From positions 51,572 to 115,571 of IMG/VR virus record IMGVR_UViG_3300018080_000122: a DNA stretch of 64,000 nucleotides, one strand, 5' to 3'. How positions within the stretch are numbered: the stretch's first letter is position 1; the number at the start of each line of letters is the position of its first letter. Below are positions 50,944-59,179 of the stretch, piece after piece. Origin of the DNA: a virus. The position numbers and the translations under genes were made by a program. The notes under the pieces were generated by a model. That model had not been told where the DNA came from, made no database searches, and saw only the letters and a program-made list of their open reading frames with translations.

Positions 50944-52170
50944 TTACCCCTGTACCTCCACGATACCGAGCCTAGTAGAAAGTGTCCCGTAACCACCAAG
51001 AACATTCTCGGTCAGAGGCACTTCCTCGTAGCCTGCGAAGTCTGTGTAATCCCAACCGACCAGGGTGACAGACACCAGTCTTTCGTGCATGCTATCCGAT
51101 ATTCTATCAGAATTAGTTATCGGAGTCACAGAACGTATTACTAGAAATCTACCAGAACCGAGGGCGCGGAAAGTGGCGTCACGAAGAATGGCCACCTTCA
51201 CGGCGTCAGCAATCCTAGTAGTTATTTTTCTTCTAGCTGAAGCGCACCGCAGCATCACGGTTATTTCCTGTCTGGCAGGAGACCACCGCTTGCGCGCCAC
51301 CTTCTTAGCTAGATTGACTTCAAACAGCTTTGGTCGCTTGAATCTCAGATCCTCAGACAACGAAATGTTTTCAATATAGATATTAGGGATTTTGGCCTCT
51401 TCGTACTCAGGCTCCCCACTCAATTTTACGGGCGGTTTGCCTTCACCAAGAACATACAGCTCCGTCCCCGACGCCACCGCAGATGTGAGTGTGATCGTAC
51501 TTCCTGACAAGCCAGAAAAAAGATTTGTCTGCAGGTCAGGATCTGAAACCACATCGTACACCCCAGTCACACTGCTGATCGTTGGCAGGCTGGAGGGCAC
51601 GGGAACTTCAGTAGTTCCATTGGCCAATATCTTATCCCTAACGGGTACAGAAATTCTGCTGTCCAGGATATATTTAATGGTCCGTTCCACGTCCTCCTCA
51701 AACCCGTAATGGGTCGAGTTGCTGCACATCTCTACAAGGAACGCCAAACGATACACCATCGGAGTCTCATCGCCTACAGGTTGGAGGCGCATCCTTACAG
51801 CCACAGTCGGGCTATACCCAACAGGGAACAAGCCTATATTCTCTTCGACTTCGGTGAAAGTTGACCAACGTGCTGAGTCGACAGACCAAGCGGCACCGTC
51901 CCAAGATAGGAAATCGGAGCCGTTGGCAGAGATCTGAAAATCCACGCCACCAGTCAAGGAATCTGCGCGGGAACAAATGAAACCGAAGAAATTTTCCAAC
52001 AGGTTTACGTTCACCCACTCAGATTGGAAAATTTCTTCGGTCAAGGTTCCCTGGGGGTGATATATACCAGAGGAATCCAATCTACGGAGAACGGCGCAAC
52101 CATTCTTCAGGACTGCACCGTTCTCGCCGTATGTAAAATCACGTCTAGAAAGGAACTCCACCTGGGGCAT
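50944..52170 (-). CDS. Tail-cluster protein of unknown family
   Basis: A 408-residue protein. An N-terminal beta-rich part (GVDFQISANGSDFLSWDGAA) is followed by linker and helical segments (FEEDVERTIKYILDSRIS), then ARRKITTRIADAVKVAILRDAT. It lies between the Ig-like gene and the small gene before the sheath. Possibly a neck or tail-completion protein, but no family motif is recognised. GGGGATTC precedes the ATG. Confidence 0.55.
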   Translation of the reverse strand: MPQVEFLSRRDFTYGENGAVLKNGCAVLRRLDSSGIYHPQGTLTEEIFQSEWVNVNLLENFFGFICSRADSLTGGVDFQISANGSDFLSWDGAAWSVDSARWSTFTEVEENIGLFPVGYSPTVAVRMRLQPVGDETPMVYRLAFLVEMCSNSTHYGFEEDVERTIKYILDSRISVPVRDKILANGTTEVPVPSSLPTISSVTGVYDVVSDPDLQTNLFSGLSGSTITLTSAVASGTELYVLGEGKPPVKLSGEPEYEEAKIPNIYIENISLSEDLRFKRPKLFEVNLAKKVARKRWSPARQEITVMLRCASARRKITTRIADAVKVAILRDATFRALGSGRFLVIRSVTPITNSDRISDSMHERLVSVTLVGWDYTDFAGYEEVPLTENVLGGYGTLSTRLGIVEVQG

Positions 52171-52187
52171 ATCGAATCCCCGCCAAA

Positions 52188-52646
52188 TTAGGCCACCGTC
52201 GGGACCGCAACAGGGAACGAGCGGACAAATTTGCTCGTAGAATCCTGCAGAGTAATGGTCAGGTTGATGACCCTGCTAGCCGTGCAGCCGGTAAGACCAG
52301 TAAGGTCAAACGTGGCGTTCGTGTCCGTGTGTCCCGAAGCTTCAGCTTGGTACGGACCAGTCGTAGCCGGGCCAACTTCCAGATAAACCTTCGTGTTGTC
52401 AGTCCCGAAATTCACGCCCGTGATCACCAGAGCGGCGGGCGGCGTGCCCACACTGACGGACTGGGCTTGAACTTCGTGGATGACGGGAGCAGTAGTGCCT
52501 TGTTCCAGAGCCTCGAAGGCCGTCAGAAGCAGTTTACGCTCAGCGTCAAGCTCGTCTCTGACGGACCAGTCAATAGCCCTGGTTCCAGGCGCGTAGTAAA
52601 CAGAGTTAGCAACATCCTGTGCAGTTTTGTCAAGACGATCCGCCAT
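52188..52646 (-). CDS. Ig-like (IPT/TIG) domain protein
   Basis: A 152-residue protein. The C-terminal half is an Ig-like fold (PPAALVITGVNFGTDNTKVY, DTNATFDLTGLTGCTAS) as found in surface-exposed decoration proteins. The N-terminal half is helical. Probably a decorating protein on the neck or head. AAGGAGG lies upstream of the ATG. Confidence 0.7.
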   Translation of the reverse strand: MADRLDKTAQDVANSVYYAPGTRAIDWSVRDELDAERKLLLTAFEALEQGTTAPVIHEVQAQSVSVGTPPAALVITGVNFGTDNTKVYLEVGPATTGPYQAEASGHTDTNATFDLTGLTGCTASRVINLTITLQDSTSKFVRSFPVAVPTVA

Positions 52647-52658
52647 GACGTCCTCCTT

Positions 52659-53000
52659 CTAGCGGGAACCTAGTGCCAAAATCTCAACTACCGCAGGTCC
52701 TGTGGTCGTGACCTCTACCTGTAAAAACTGGATAGGGTCCTCCACGCCAAACGGTATGATCTCATTCGCCAGCAGGGTCACATTCTTAGCTGTGGAGAGC
52801 GGAAAGAAATACGAATCCTGCGGCGCTATCTGGGTTATAAGCGTGTACATAATAGTCAGTACGACCTGCTGATCAGCTTTGATCAGAATCATCTTCTGAT
52901 TCCAGCCATTGACCGTGAATGTCTTTGACCTGGTCGTACTAGCGCCAGAGATGTTCAGGTAATCACGGTCAATCTCGTCTGTGCTGAATGACGTGCTCAT
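52659..53000 (-). CDS. Small beta-rich virion protein candidate
   Basis: A 113-residue protein, mostly beta (STTRSKTFTVNGWNQKMILI, NVTLLANEIIPFGVEDPIQF). It is located between head-to-tail joining genes and the Ig-like gene. It could be a head decoration or neck protein; not recognised further. Confidence 0.5.
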   Translation of the reverse strand: MSTSFSTDEIDRDYLNISGASTTRSKTFTVNGWNQKMILIKADQQVVLTIMYTLITQIAPQDSYFFPLSTAKNVTLLANEIIPFGVEDPIQFLQVEVTTTGPAVVEILALGSR

Positions 53001-53006
53001 GGGCGC

Positions 53007-53618
53007 TTATCCTACTATGTTCGTAACCCACTTTATGTTTTTATTTTTAGACATCTGACTTACTAATACCTTAAAAAACAGAGGAATGTAAGTAGCAAAT
53101 GTCTGCATCAAATGTGCGTCAATCGTCGGCTTCAAGAAAGGCCTCGGAGGGACGTGCCAGCTGCCTGATCTGCCGCGCCCACGTTGTCTTCCAGGACCTC
53201 CCCGACCAGATCTGCGGCCACCCCTGCGCCTAGCCCCATGCTCATGAATATTAGCAAGCTGCGCCAAAGAAAGCCGGGCGGTCGGGTGCATTTTCCCTGG
53301 GCGGAGGCCGACGCGCCACACAACGTTTCTACCGCTACCCGTCTGCCAAGCGGATATGCCCCATAATAACGTTCGTGAATCTTGAAGGATTGCGCCGTGG
53401 CCCTTCAAACGAATCGGCATCACATGGATGGGCCACTTGACTCCTGCAGAACCGCCTCTAGTGACGATAGTTCTACGAATCTGTTTTACCATTGCCATGG
53501 CGTGCCGGGCCAGCACAGGTTGTGCCGCATTAACAGCTGCTGCCTCCACCTTCACGGGATCGGAGAACCCCGCAAATATGTGAGACGGCCCAGAGAAGTC
53601 TAGCTTGACACGCATCAT
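53007..53618 (-). CDS. Virion morphogenesis/tail completion protein with Arg/Gly-rich insert
   Basis: A 203-residue protein. LAQLANIHEHGA and the later PPRPFLKPTIDAHL are the two hallmarks of phage virion morphogenesis (Mu gpG or HK97 gp10-like) proteins. Between them is an Arg/Gly-rich stretch (RRRGGRRSGRGGPGRQ and on) not usual in this family. Start ATG at 53618 overlaps the upstream stop (ATGA). It joins head and tail. Confidence 0.75.
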   Translation of the reverse strand: MMRVKLDFSGPSHIFAGFSDPVKVEAAAVNAAQPVLARHAMAMVKQIRRTIVTRGGSAGVKWPIHVMPIRLKGHGAILQDSRTLLWGISAWQTGSGRNVVWRVGLRPGKMHPTARLSLAQLANIHEHGARRRGGRRSGRGGPGRQRGRGRSGSWHVPPRPFLKPTIDAHLMQTFATYIPLFFKVLVSQMSKNKNIKWVTNIVG

Positions 53619-54028
53619 GGCAAAAGCCCACGCAGCTTCACATCTTGTCTGACAAAACATTTTTTGAAAAGGTACGTCCCTCGAAGTGGAGATATCGGAC
53701 GGACCTCTTCAATACGAAACACATGGTCGTCTGTCTGGTCAAAGATAGAAATCTTTACCACCGCGTCACCGACATTTGGGTGGAATCCCTCGGTGTCGAG
53801 ATCTTCAATTTTGAAGAGTATGTGCCCTTGCACCAAATCTTGGTCGCCAGTGTAGCCAGTATCCTGCCTCTCCCAACGACCCTTCCAGAAATTTGGTTGA
53901 CCAGAAAGCACAACAGCGTCTCCGAATTGGTCGTCCCCGCTACGTTCATCGTAGTCTGGGTCCATCACCGCTTGCGACAGCGGGCGCACATGAACCTCAA
54001 CTGGATTCCAACGCAGCGGGAAACCCAT
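53615..54028 (-). CDS. Head-tail joining protein candidate
   Basis: A 137-residue protein with NPVEVHVRPLSQAVMDPDYD and SIFDQTDDHVFRIEEVRPIS. It sits between connector and completion genes, in the position of small head-tail stoppers. Family not certain. Its end overlaps the morphogenesis gene. Confidence 0.55.
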   Translation of the reverse strand: MGFPLRWNPVEVHVRPLSQAVMDPDYDERSGDDQFGDAVVLSGQPNFWKGRWERQDTGYTGDQDLVQGHILFKIEDLDTEGFHPNVGDAVVKISIFDQTDDHVFRIEEVRPISPLRGTYLFKKCFVRQDVKLRGLLP

Positions 54029-54324
54029 TATCCACTCTTAGTCGTTTTGATGGTGCCGCTAGAAATTGCGTTCAGCGCAGCTTTCATCTCGTTTATGAGA
54101 TCCACCATATCTTGGATGTCCGCCTGCGTATAAATACCCGCAGCCGCAGGCGCGTCCGGGCTCGTAATCACAGCGGGGGTAAGTGTGGCCAGGTCATCGG
54201 CCACGTCACGCATTGCCTTAGTTCCACGAATCAGAGGCGCTTTACCCGCGCCAGCATCCCCTTCACCGGAGGCAGCGTGCGTATTCCATTTCTGGCCGTC
54301 GCAGAAATGCCTGTCAATCTCCAT
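54028..54324 (-). CDS. Small hypothetical protein in the head-tail region
   Basis: A 98-residue protein. The ATG at 54324 has AGGAGG 7 bases upstream, so it is preferred over a longer frame reaching 54366. The middle is an Ala-rich helix (AMRDVADDLATLTPAVITS) and the C-terminal half a helix (DIQDMVDLINEMKAALNAIS). Probably a small neck or head-associated protein. Confidence 0.55.
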   Translation of the reverse strand: MEIDRHFCDGQKWNTHAASGEGDAGAGKAPLIRGTKAMRDVADDLATLTPAVITSPDAPAAAGIYTQADIQDMVDLINEMKAALNAISSGTIKTTKSG

Positions 54325-54334
54325 CTCAGTCCTC

Positions 54335-55300
54335 CTAGACGAATTCCACTCCCGGCGGAATAACAAAGTTGGCTAAAATACGATCCACCTCTGCGTCACC
54401 AGTGGTGAAATCAGAGTCGGAAGTGTCGCCACCAGCAGGAGACGACAATTCGTATTCATAGTCTTCAGTGCGTTCACGAATCAACTTCTTTGTAGCGGCG
54501 CCAGAGATACTGCCGCTGGTGCTCGCAGTATCGTCATTGATATACTTCGCCGCCAACAAAGCGTTGGCTCTCCTGATAAGTGGAGGCACTACACCAAAAG
54601 ACAGCACTTGCGCTCCAGCTGCGATGGTGCTGGGGAGGTAATCTCCCATTGGATCTACTGTGAGCACATTGGTGGTTTGATCGGCAGCCACCACGAAAAG
54701 AGGGATAGCTTCTGCTACAGGTGATCCTATAACTACAGAACTGCCTGCCCTGACGCCGTGCGCAGAAACAACTTCCAACGTAGCAGTGTCGTTCCTGAAT
54801 TCAATGGCCGTTGTCGTGGAATACGGCACTACTGCATTGTAACTGTCCACGGTCGGGGCAGCGTTCACGTAGCCGAAATACCCTTGGACTTCTACGGACC
54901 CTGCGCGTCTTGGGAATTGAGAAACACTCTCGAAATAATCACAATCCCAGCGCACGTCCACCCATGCCCACCCCGGCATATTCACTTTCATGCGAAGTAT
55001 TCTACGGCCAGACTCTATGAAGTAGTTATCCAAAGCCTGGGACGAAGAATCAGGAGAAAGCATGAGACTACTTATTTTGAGTATAGGAGCGACACCAGGA
55101 AAATGGAGCATTGAATCCCCTTTTCCCGACACACGCATAGATAGACCTATTGCCTGAAACCACTGTCCAGTGATACGGTTGATGGTCGCTGCTGCCATCC
55201 GAATGTACATAAGCACAGATTCATCAGACAACGCGCTGAAACTCCCCAACGACCTGACCTTCTGGATAGAAGTATATGCAAAAGGCTTATCTACGTCCAC
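54335..55300 (-). CDS. Head-tail connector protein (gp6/gp15-like) with inserted domain
   Basis: A 321-residue protein. The N-terminal helical part (FAYTSIQKVRSLGSFSALSD, MYIRMAAATINRITGQWF) resembles adaptor proteins of the HK97 gp6/SPP1 gp15 type. The C-terminal part includes a beta segment (TATLEVVSAHGVRAGSSVVI) similar to the repeated unit in the sheath. It forms the ring attached to the portal. GTG start, overlapping the upstream gene by 14 bp. Confidence 0.65.
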   Translation of the reverse strand: MDVDKPFAYTSIQKVRSLGSFSALSDESVLMYIRMAAATINRITGQWFQAIGLSMRVSGKGDSMLHFPGVAPILKISSLMLSPDSSSQALDNYFIESGRRILRMKVNMPGWAWVDVRWDCDYFESVSQFPRRAGSVEVQGYFGYVNAAPTVDSYNAVVPYSTTTAIEFRNDTATLEVVSAHGVRAGSSVVIGSPVAEAIPLFVVAADQTTNVLTVDPMGDYLPSTIAAGAQVLSFGVVPPLIRRANALLAAKYINDDTASTSGSISGAATKKLIRERTEDYEYELSSPAGGDTSDSDFTTGDAEVDRILANFVIPPGVEFV

Positions 55301-55730
55301 GCTTACGTGGTCTCCTAGTGCTTATAGTGGGAGGTTTGGGGTCGTCCTCTTCCTCTTCTTCATCTGAAGGATCTTCAGACTCTTCGGGCGTCTCGTCGAC
55401 CTCTACAACCTCTTCCTCTTTAACTTCTACATCTGCTTCTTCAGGTTCGGCCTCTTCAACTTTCTCAGGCTCGACCTTTTTGACTTCTGCTTTTGGTGCT
55501 TTCGTGACTTTGGCTTTGGGAGCGGCCTTTTTCTTCGGCTTCTCCTCTGCCTCGGTCTGCGCCTTCGCAACCTTCAGCTGCGAGTCCATGGCGACAACGT
55601 CGTCAGACGCTACAAAAACTTTGACATCCCTACCATCAACTACCTCGGTAGGCTTCGCGGCGTCAAAGCAGTAGATTCTGCCGCTTGCGCCTTTCAAGCA
55701 GATCGTTCCCTGCTTGGCTTTAAATTTCAC
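55287..55730 (-). CDS. Acidic protein with basic C-terminal tail
   Basis: A 147-residue protein. A short beta opening (GTICLKGASGRIYCFD) is followed by an acidic low-complexity middle and a basic end (RRPRKRGRR). The GTG start has GGAGG 6 bases upstream. It lies directly downstream of the capsid gene. Possibly a head-binding or decoration protein whose tail extends from the capsid. Confidence 0.55.
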   Translation of the reverse strand: MKFKAKQGTICLKGASGRIYCFDAAKPTEVVDGRDVKVFVASDDVVAMDSQLKVAKAQTEAEEKPKKKAAPKAKVTKAPKAEVKKVEPEKVEEAEPEEADVEVKEEEVVEVDETPEESEDPSDEEEEEDDPKPPTISTRRPRKRGRR

Positions 55731-55772
55731 ACCTAACCTCCTACAAAAGTGCCCACGCGCTACATGGGAGCA

Positions 55773-55797
55773 GGAGCGGCCAAGGACAAACCGCTCC
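55773..55797 (-). terminator. Hairpin after the capsid gene
   Basis: On the - strand GGAGCGG (55797-55791) pairs with CCGCTCC (55779-55773) over an 11-base loop, a little after the capsid stop. It is not followed by a T tract. It may be an attenuator or an RNA 3'-end stabiliser that helps capsid mRNA outnumber the downstream genes. Confidence 0.4.
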
Positions 55798-55818
55798 CGA
55801 TCCTAGCACGCTACGATC

Positions 55819-57201
55819 TTAGTAGAGACGCTTGCGGCGGATATTCTTGACTTTCACCACAGCGTCAAGGTTTTCAATGGCCACTGCAAGGAAGTTGTAG
55901 GTGGTCACGACCACCGTATCCGTCTCTTCGTCGTAACGAGTGTACATCCGAGTACCTTGTGCTTCAGGCACGTTCTGTGGGGAGCCGACTCTAGGAACGG
56001 TGAGGATACCGAAGATGAGATTCTTCGGGTTGGTGAGGAGCATATACGAGCCCTCGTTGAGCGTCCCACCGGTAGGAGCGGCGCCACCAGTAGTGGTGCC
56101 AGCGATGAAGCCAAGGGTGTCGTTGATGTTCGACGTGGCGTCCGGGCCAATGAAGACACTGGAAGACGCACCCGTGCTTGCCGACTGCAGATAGAGCCTA
56201 CCATCACCAAACGTGCTGCAGATACCAAGACCGAGGATACCCCCAGGAGGGGCACCAGAAGCCGTGATGGCGTCGTTGATCAGCTTGATCATCTCGACGG
56301 TCTGGTAAGTGCCTTGCGGGAAGGTGATAGTGATAGGCCCACCACCAGCACCATCAAAGTTCAGCACGAGGGTGTCGTTGACACCAGTGTGCACCTCAAA
56401 CGGCCCCTGGCGGTTTCCAATGATCTGCGCCGGGGTCGCCGTTCCCGAGACCGTAAGCGCCAAGTCATCAGGAATGAGGGGAACTTCGAGCAGCGGAATG
56501 CCATAGGGTTTGACAGGGGTGCCGCGAAGAGCGCCAACACCAATCTCACCGCCACGGTCAGACAGCATGGAGAGCCAGTCGTCCGCGATGTTCTGGGAAC
56601 ACATGAAGCGGAGACCACGGTCACGACGGAAATCTTTGGGCAAGCGAGATTTTGCTTCAGCGAAGATTTCCTTACGGATGGTGTCACCACTGACGTCGAG
56701 GACATGGCCACTTTCAGACAGCTTGGCCCAACCATCAAGGCGCCTGAGCAGCCTGCCGTCGGGGGTGTTGATCGGGGTAAACGTGGTGTCGCCATTGAGC
56801 GAGAGATGCTCCATGTCGATACCGATACGCTGAGACATCCTGCGGATCACAGTATTTTGGAACTGTGGTCCCTCGATGTTCGCAATAAGCGTTTCCACCG
56901 AGTAGGGGAGTCTCGACCTGATCTTCGTCGCGGTAAGCGTGGTCTTGGTGAAGGCCACATCCGCGTCGTACGTGCTACCTACGGCTTCAGACGCGCTTTC
57001 GGTAATAGGCTCACCGAAGTATAATTTGTCTATCTCCATAGTGAACCTGGACATACGAATGAACCTGGCTGCACGGAGTAACGTTGCTTCGCCACCACGA
57101 ACGTACGTAATGAACTGGTCCTGTTGCTCCGGTTGCAGCTGGCCCGCAGTGAAGAACGAGTTCGTTGTAAGCATTTTCTGCAGAACTTCTCGATGATCCA
57201 T
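55819..57201 (-). CDS. Major capsid protein (HK97 fold) with inserted domain
   Basis: A 460-residue capsid protein. The N-terminal part LLRAARFIRMSRFTMEIDKL and the helix SVETLIANIEGPQFQNTVIR match phage capsid proteins, and FAEAKSRLPKDFRRDRGLRF follows. Near residues 265-375 is an inserted unit (GPFEVHTGVNDTLVLNFDGA, TGASSSVFIGPDATSNIND) resembling domains in flagellar hook proteins. The C terminus LLTNPKNLIFGILTVPRVGS with VVVTTYNFLAVAIENLDAVV closes the fold. The ATG at 57201 has GGAGG 8 bases upstream. Confidence 0.85.
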   Translation of the reverse strand: MDHREVLQKMLTTNSFFTAGQLQPEQQDQFITYVRGGEATLLRAARFIRMSRFTMEIDKLYFGEPITESASEAVGSTYDADVAFTKTTLTATKIRSRLPYSVETLIANIEGPQFQNTVIRRMSQRIGIDMEHLSLNGDTTFTPINTPDGRLLRRLDGWAKLSESGHVLDVSGDTIRKEIFAEAKSRLPKDFRRDRGLRFMCSQNIADDWLSMLSDRGGEIGVGALRGTPVKPYGIPLLEVPLIPDDLALTVSGTATPAQIIGNRQGPFEVHTGVNDTLVLNFDGAGGGPITITFPQGTYQTVEMIKLINDAITASGAPPGGILGLGICSTFGDGRLYLQSASTGASSSVFIGPDATSNINDTLGFIAGTTTGGAAPTGGTLNEGSYMLLTNPKNLIFGILTVPRVGSPQNVPEAQGTRMYTRYDEETDTVVVTTYNFLAVAIENLDAVVKVKNIRRKRLY

Positions 57202-57238
57202 GACATATCCTCCCATGGACTCTGTTACCGATTTCGAG

Positions 57239-58924
57239 CTATTTCGGCTGCCTCGCTCCAATCGCCTGTGCAATACCAGGAGCAAAAACATTAGCCCATG
57301 CGTTTCCACCCGCAGACGACTGTTCAACCTGGCTGTCTTGGCCAGGAATCACTTGGGAAACGCCCTCAGTCTTCTCGACCTTCTCGATCCGACTGCTCAG
57401 CCCGCTGAGGGTCTTCACAATTTGGTCAAGTTGACCACCCAATGCCTTGATCGTGGCCTCGGCAGTCTCATCTTTGGTGTCTTCTACAGGAGTTTCGTCC
57501 TCACTGTCAGTTTCTTCAGCGGGAGTCTCTTCTGCTTCTTCCACCTCAGTTTCAGTCGTGTCGTCCTCTTCGTCGGGCGTGGACTTCACGGCTTCCATCG
57601 CGTCGATTCGCTTGCCAAGGCCTTCAACCTTATCAGCGATTTGAGTGACGGTGTCACTCAACTTAGCCAAGACACCGTCTACGGAAGGCGTCTCAGTTTT
57701 CTTAACGTCGGTGCCTTCGGGCTGTTCTCCGTCGGCGTCCTTCGTAACTTCATCATCAATACCCAGCACCATTTTTACCCCCTTGAGGAAGTGCTTTCTA
57801 ACAGGGTCCGTTTCCACTTCTTCGGCGTGCGAGATCAGAAGGGAAACCTCAGAAACGCCAGCGGACTTCATCGCCTCAAGACGGGCGTCCACAATCTTCT
57901 TGGAAAGCCCCTCATTAGTAAGTGCGATATCTGAAAACTCATGGCCTTCGTTGACCAGGCGTTCCATGACATTCTTGGCCGACTTCAAGATTGCTTGCTG
58001 TTCCTCAGAAGCGTTGACCGTGAGCTTATCGATGTGCGCAATGGCGTCTGAGAAACTCTTCTTGACGTCGTCTGCGAAGGGGACGAAGAATTTCACAGCT
58101 TCCGGTGCAGCATCTTCCACTGCCTCTTCTTCCTGCTCTTCTTCCTCTTCCTTGTCCTCTTCAGGCGCGTCCTCAGTAGGTGCGTCTTCAGTGGGGGTGT
58201 CCTGATCAGTGGACTCGTCAGGCGTGGTGTCTTCCGAAGCAGCTGCACCTTCAGTTTTCTCAACGTCATCCGAAGGCGTCCCCGCCGCCTGGAGAGTCTC
58301 TTCGTCCTTCGTCTTCATGCTTTGACCTCCAGAAGAATCGGTTCCCTCACCAGCAGGGAGATTTCCGCCCTGCTCCGTAAAGTAGTCTGTAAGCGCCTTA
58401 GAAATGTACCACCGAAGGGTACGAGCTTCGGGGTTGGCAGGCACCGATACGATAGAGCACTCAAACAATTTGAGGCTCTTGATGACTCGGATATATCTGT
58501 TGAGAGTAGCTGAGAATTCTCGATCAACAGAATAAATTTTTCCACGTACGCTGAATTTGTTCAGCGTGCCGTCCTGGATTTGCTCCCAGATCTTTGGCTC
58601 GGTCTTGGAGATTTTTATTTTGACCCAAATCTGACCTTCGGGTAACACCTTGACATCTTGTATGGAGCCGATGGGGCGGTCTTTATCGTGATTGTAGAGG
58701 CAAGTTTGATAACTCTTTAGGTTCTCTGCCCCTTCTTGGAGGGCGGCTATGTCGATTCGGTCGTCTTCCGAATCTATGTCGTCTGTAGCCGCGTATCCTT
58801 CAACGAACCAGTGCTCTTGCTTCTTTTTTTCTAACTGATCAGGATCACCTGCCTTCTTGGTGATGGTCTCCCATTTAACAACTGACAGATCAGCTGAAAA
58901 TGGAACAAGGAGTGACTGGCTCAT
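57239..58924 (-). CDS. Prohead protease fused to scaffold
   Basis: A 561-residue protein. The N-terminal about 200 residues are an HK97-type prohead protease with the catalytic triad H79 (LYNHDKDRP), S125 (NKFSVRG) and E155 (LFECSIVSVPANPEA). The C-terminal part is scaffold: an acidic stretch (DTPTEDAPTEDAPEED), then helical coiled-coil regions (LAKLSDTVTQIADKVEGLGK, LDQIVKTLSGLSSRIEKVEK). It would assemble the prohead and then cleave itself and capsid proteins. It lies directly upstream of the capsid gene. Confidence 0.85.
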   Translation of the reverse strand: MSQSLLVPFSADLSVVKWETITKKAGDPDQLEKKKQEHWFVEGYAATDDIDSEDDRIDIAALQEGAENLKSYQTCLYNHDKDRPIGSIQDVKVLPEGQIWVKIKISKTEPKIWEQIQDGTLNKFSVRGKIYSVDREFSATLNRYIRVIKSLKLFECSIVSVPANPEARTLRWYISKALTDYFTEQGGNLPAGEGTDSSGGQSMKTKDEETLQAAGTPSDDVEKTEGAAASEDTTPDESTDQDTPTEDAPTEDAPEEDKEEEEEQEEEAVEDAAPEAVKFFVPFADDVKKSFSDAIAHIDKLTVNASEEQQAILKSAKNVMERLVNEGHEFSDIALTNEGLSKKIVDARLEAMKSAGVSEVSLLISHAEEVETDPVRKHFLKGVKMVLGIDDEVTKDADGEQPEGTDVKKTETPSVDGVLAKLSDTVTQIADKVEGLGKRIDAMEAVKSTPDEEDDTTETEVEEAEETPAEETDSEDETPVEDTKDETAEATIKALGGQLDQIVKTLSGLSSRIEKVEKTEGVSQVIPGQDSQVEQSSAGGNAWANVFAPGIAQAIGARQPK

Positions 58925-59179
58925 AAATGCCCTCTCAACCTTACCAATCCGATCTAGTTAGATCGACCTGTAACGGGAGCCGTACAACACACGATTTACC
59001 CGATTCAACACCAGGAAGCAAGTGCCCATCTTCAATTTTTTGTTTTAATTGATTTGGAGAAGGAGATATATTGGCGTGTAAAGTGGTTTGTACTAGTATG
59101 TTACTTACAATCACGTGCTTTCATCCGTGCAACAATCAAATCCTATAAAAACGAGGATAGCAAAGACGGGCAATCATGT
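58925..59179 (-). other. Intergenic region with palindrome before the protease gene
   Basis: This 255-base gap between portal and protease-scaffold is the longest untranslated stretch of the structural block. It contains a perfect 7-bp palindrome CGATCTA-GT-TAGATCG at 58950-58965, about 26 bases before the protease start, that could be an operator or hairpin. It is AT-rich in the middle. No convincing promoter with both elements is found. Confidence 0.5.

Noticed and set aside
55957-57024. A 355-codon open frame on the + strand
   Set aside because: It lies wholly opposite the major capsid gene, has no recognisable protein pattern, and its composition is what the complement of a highly expressed gene gives.
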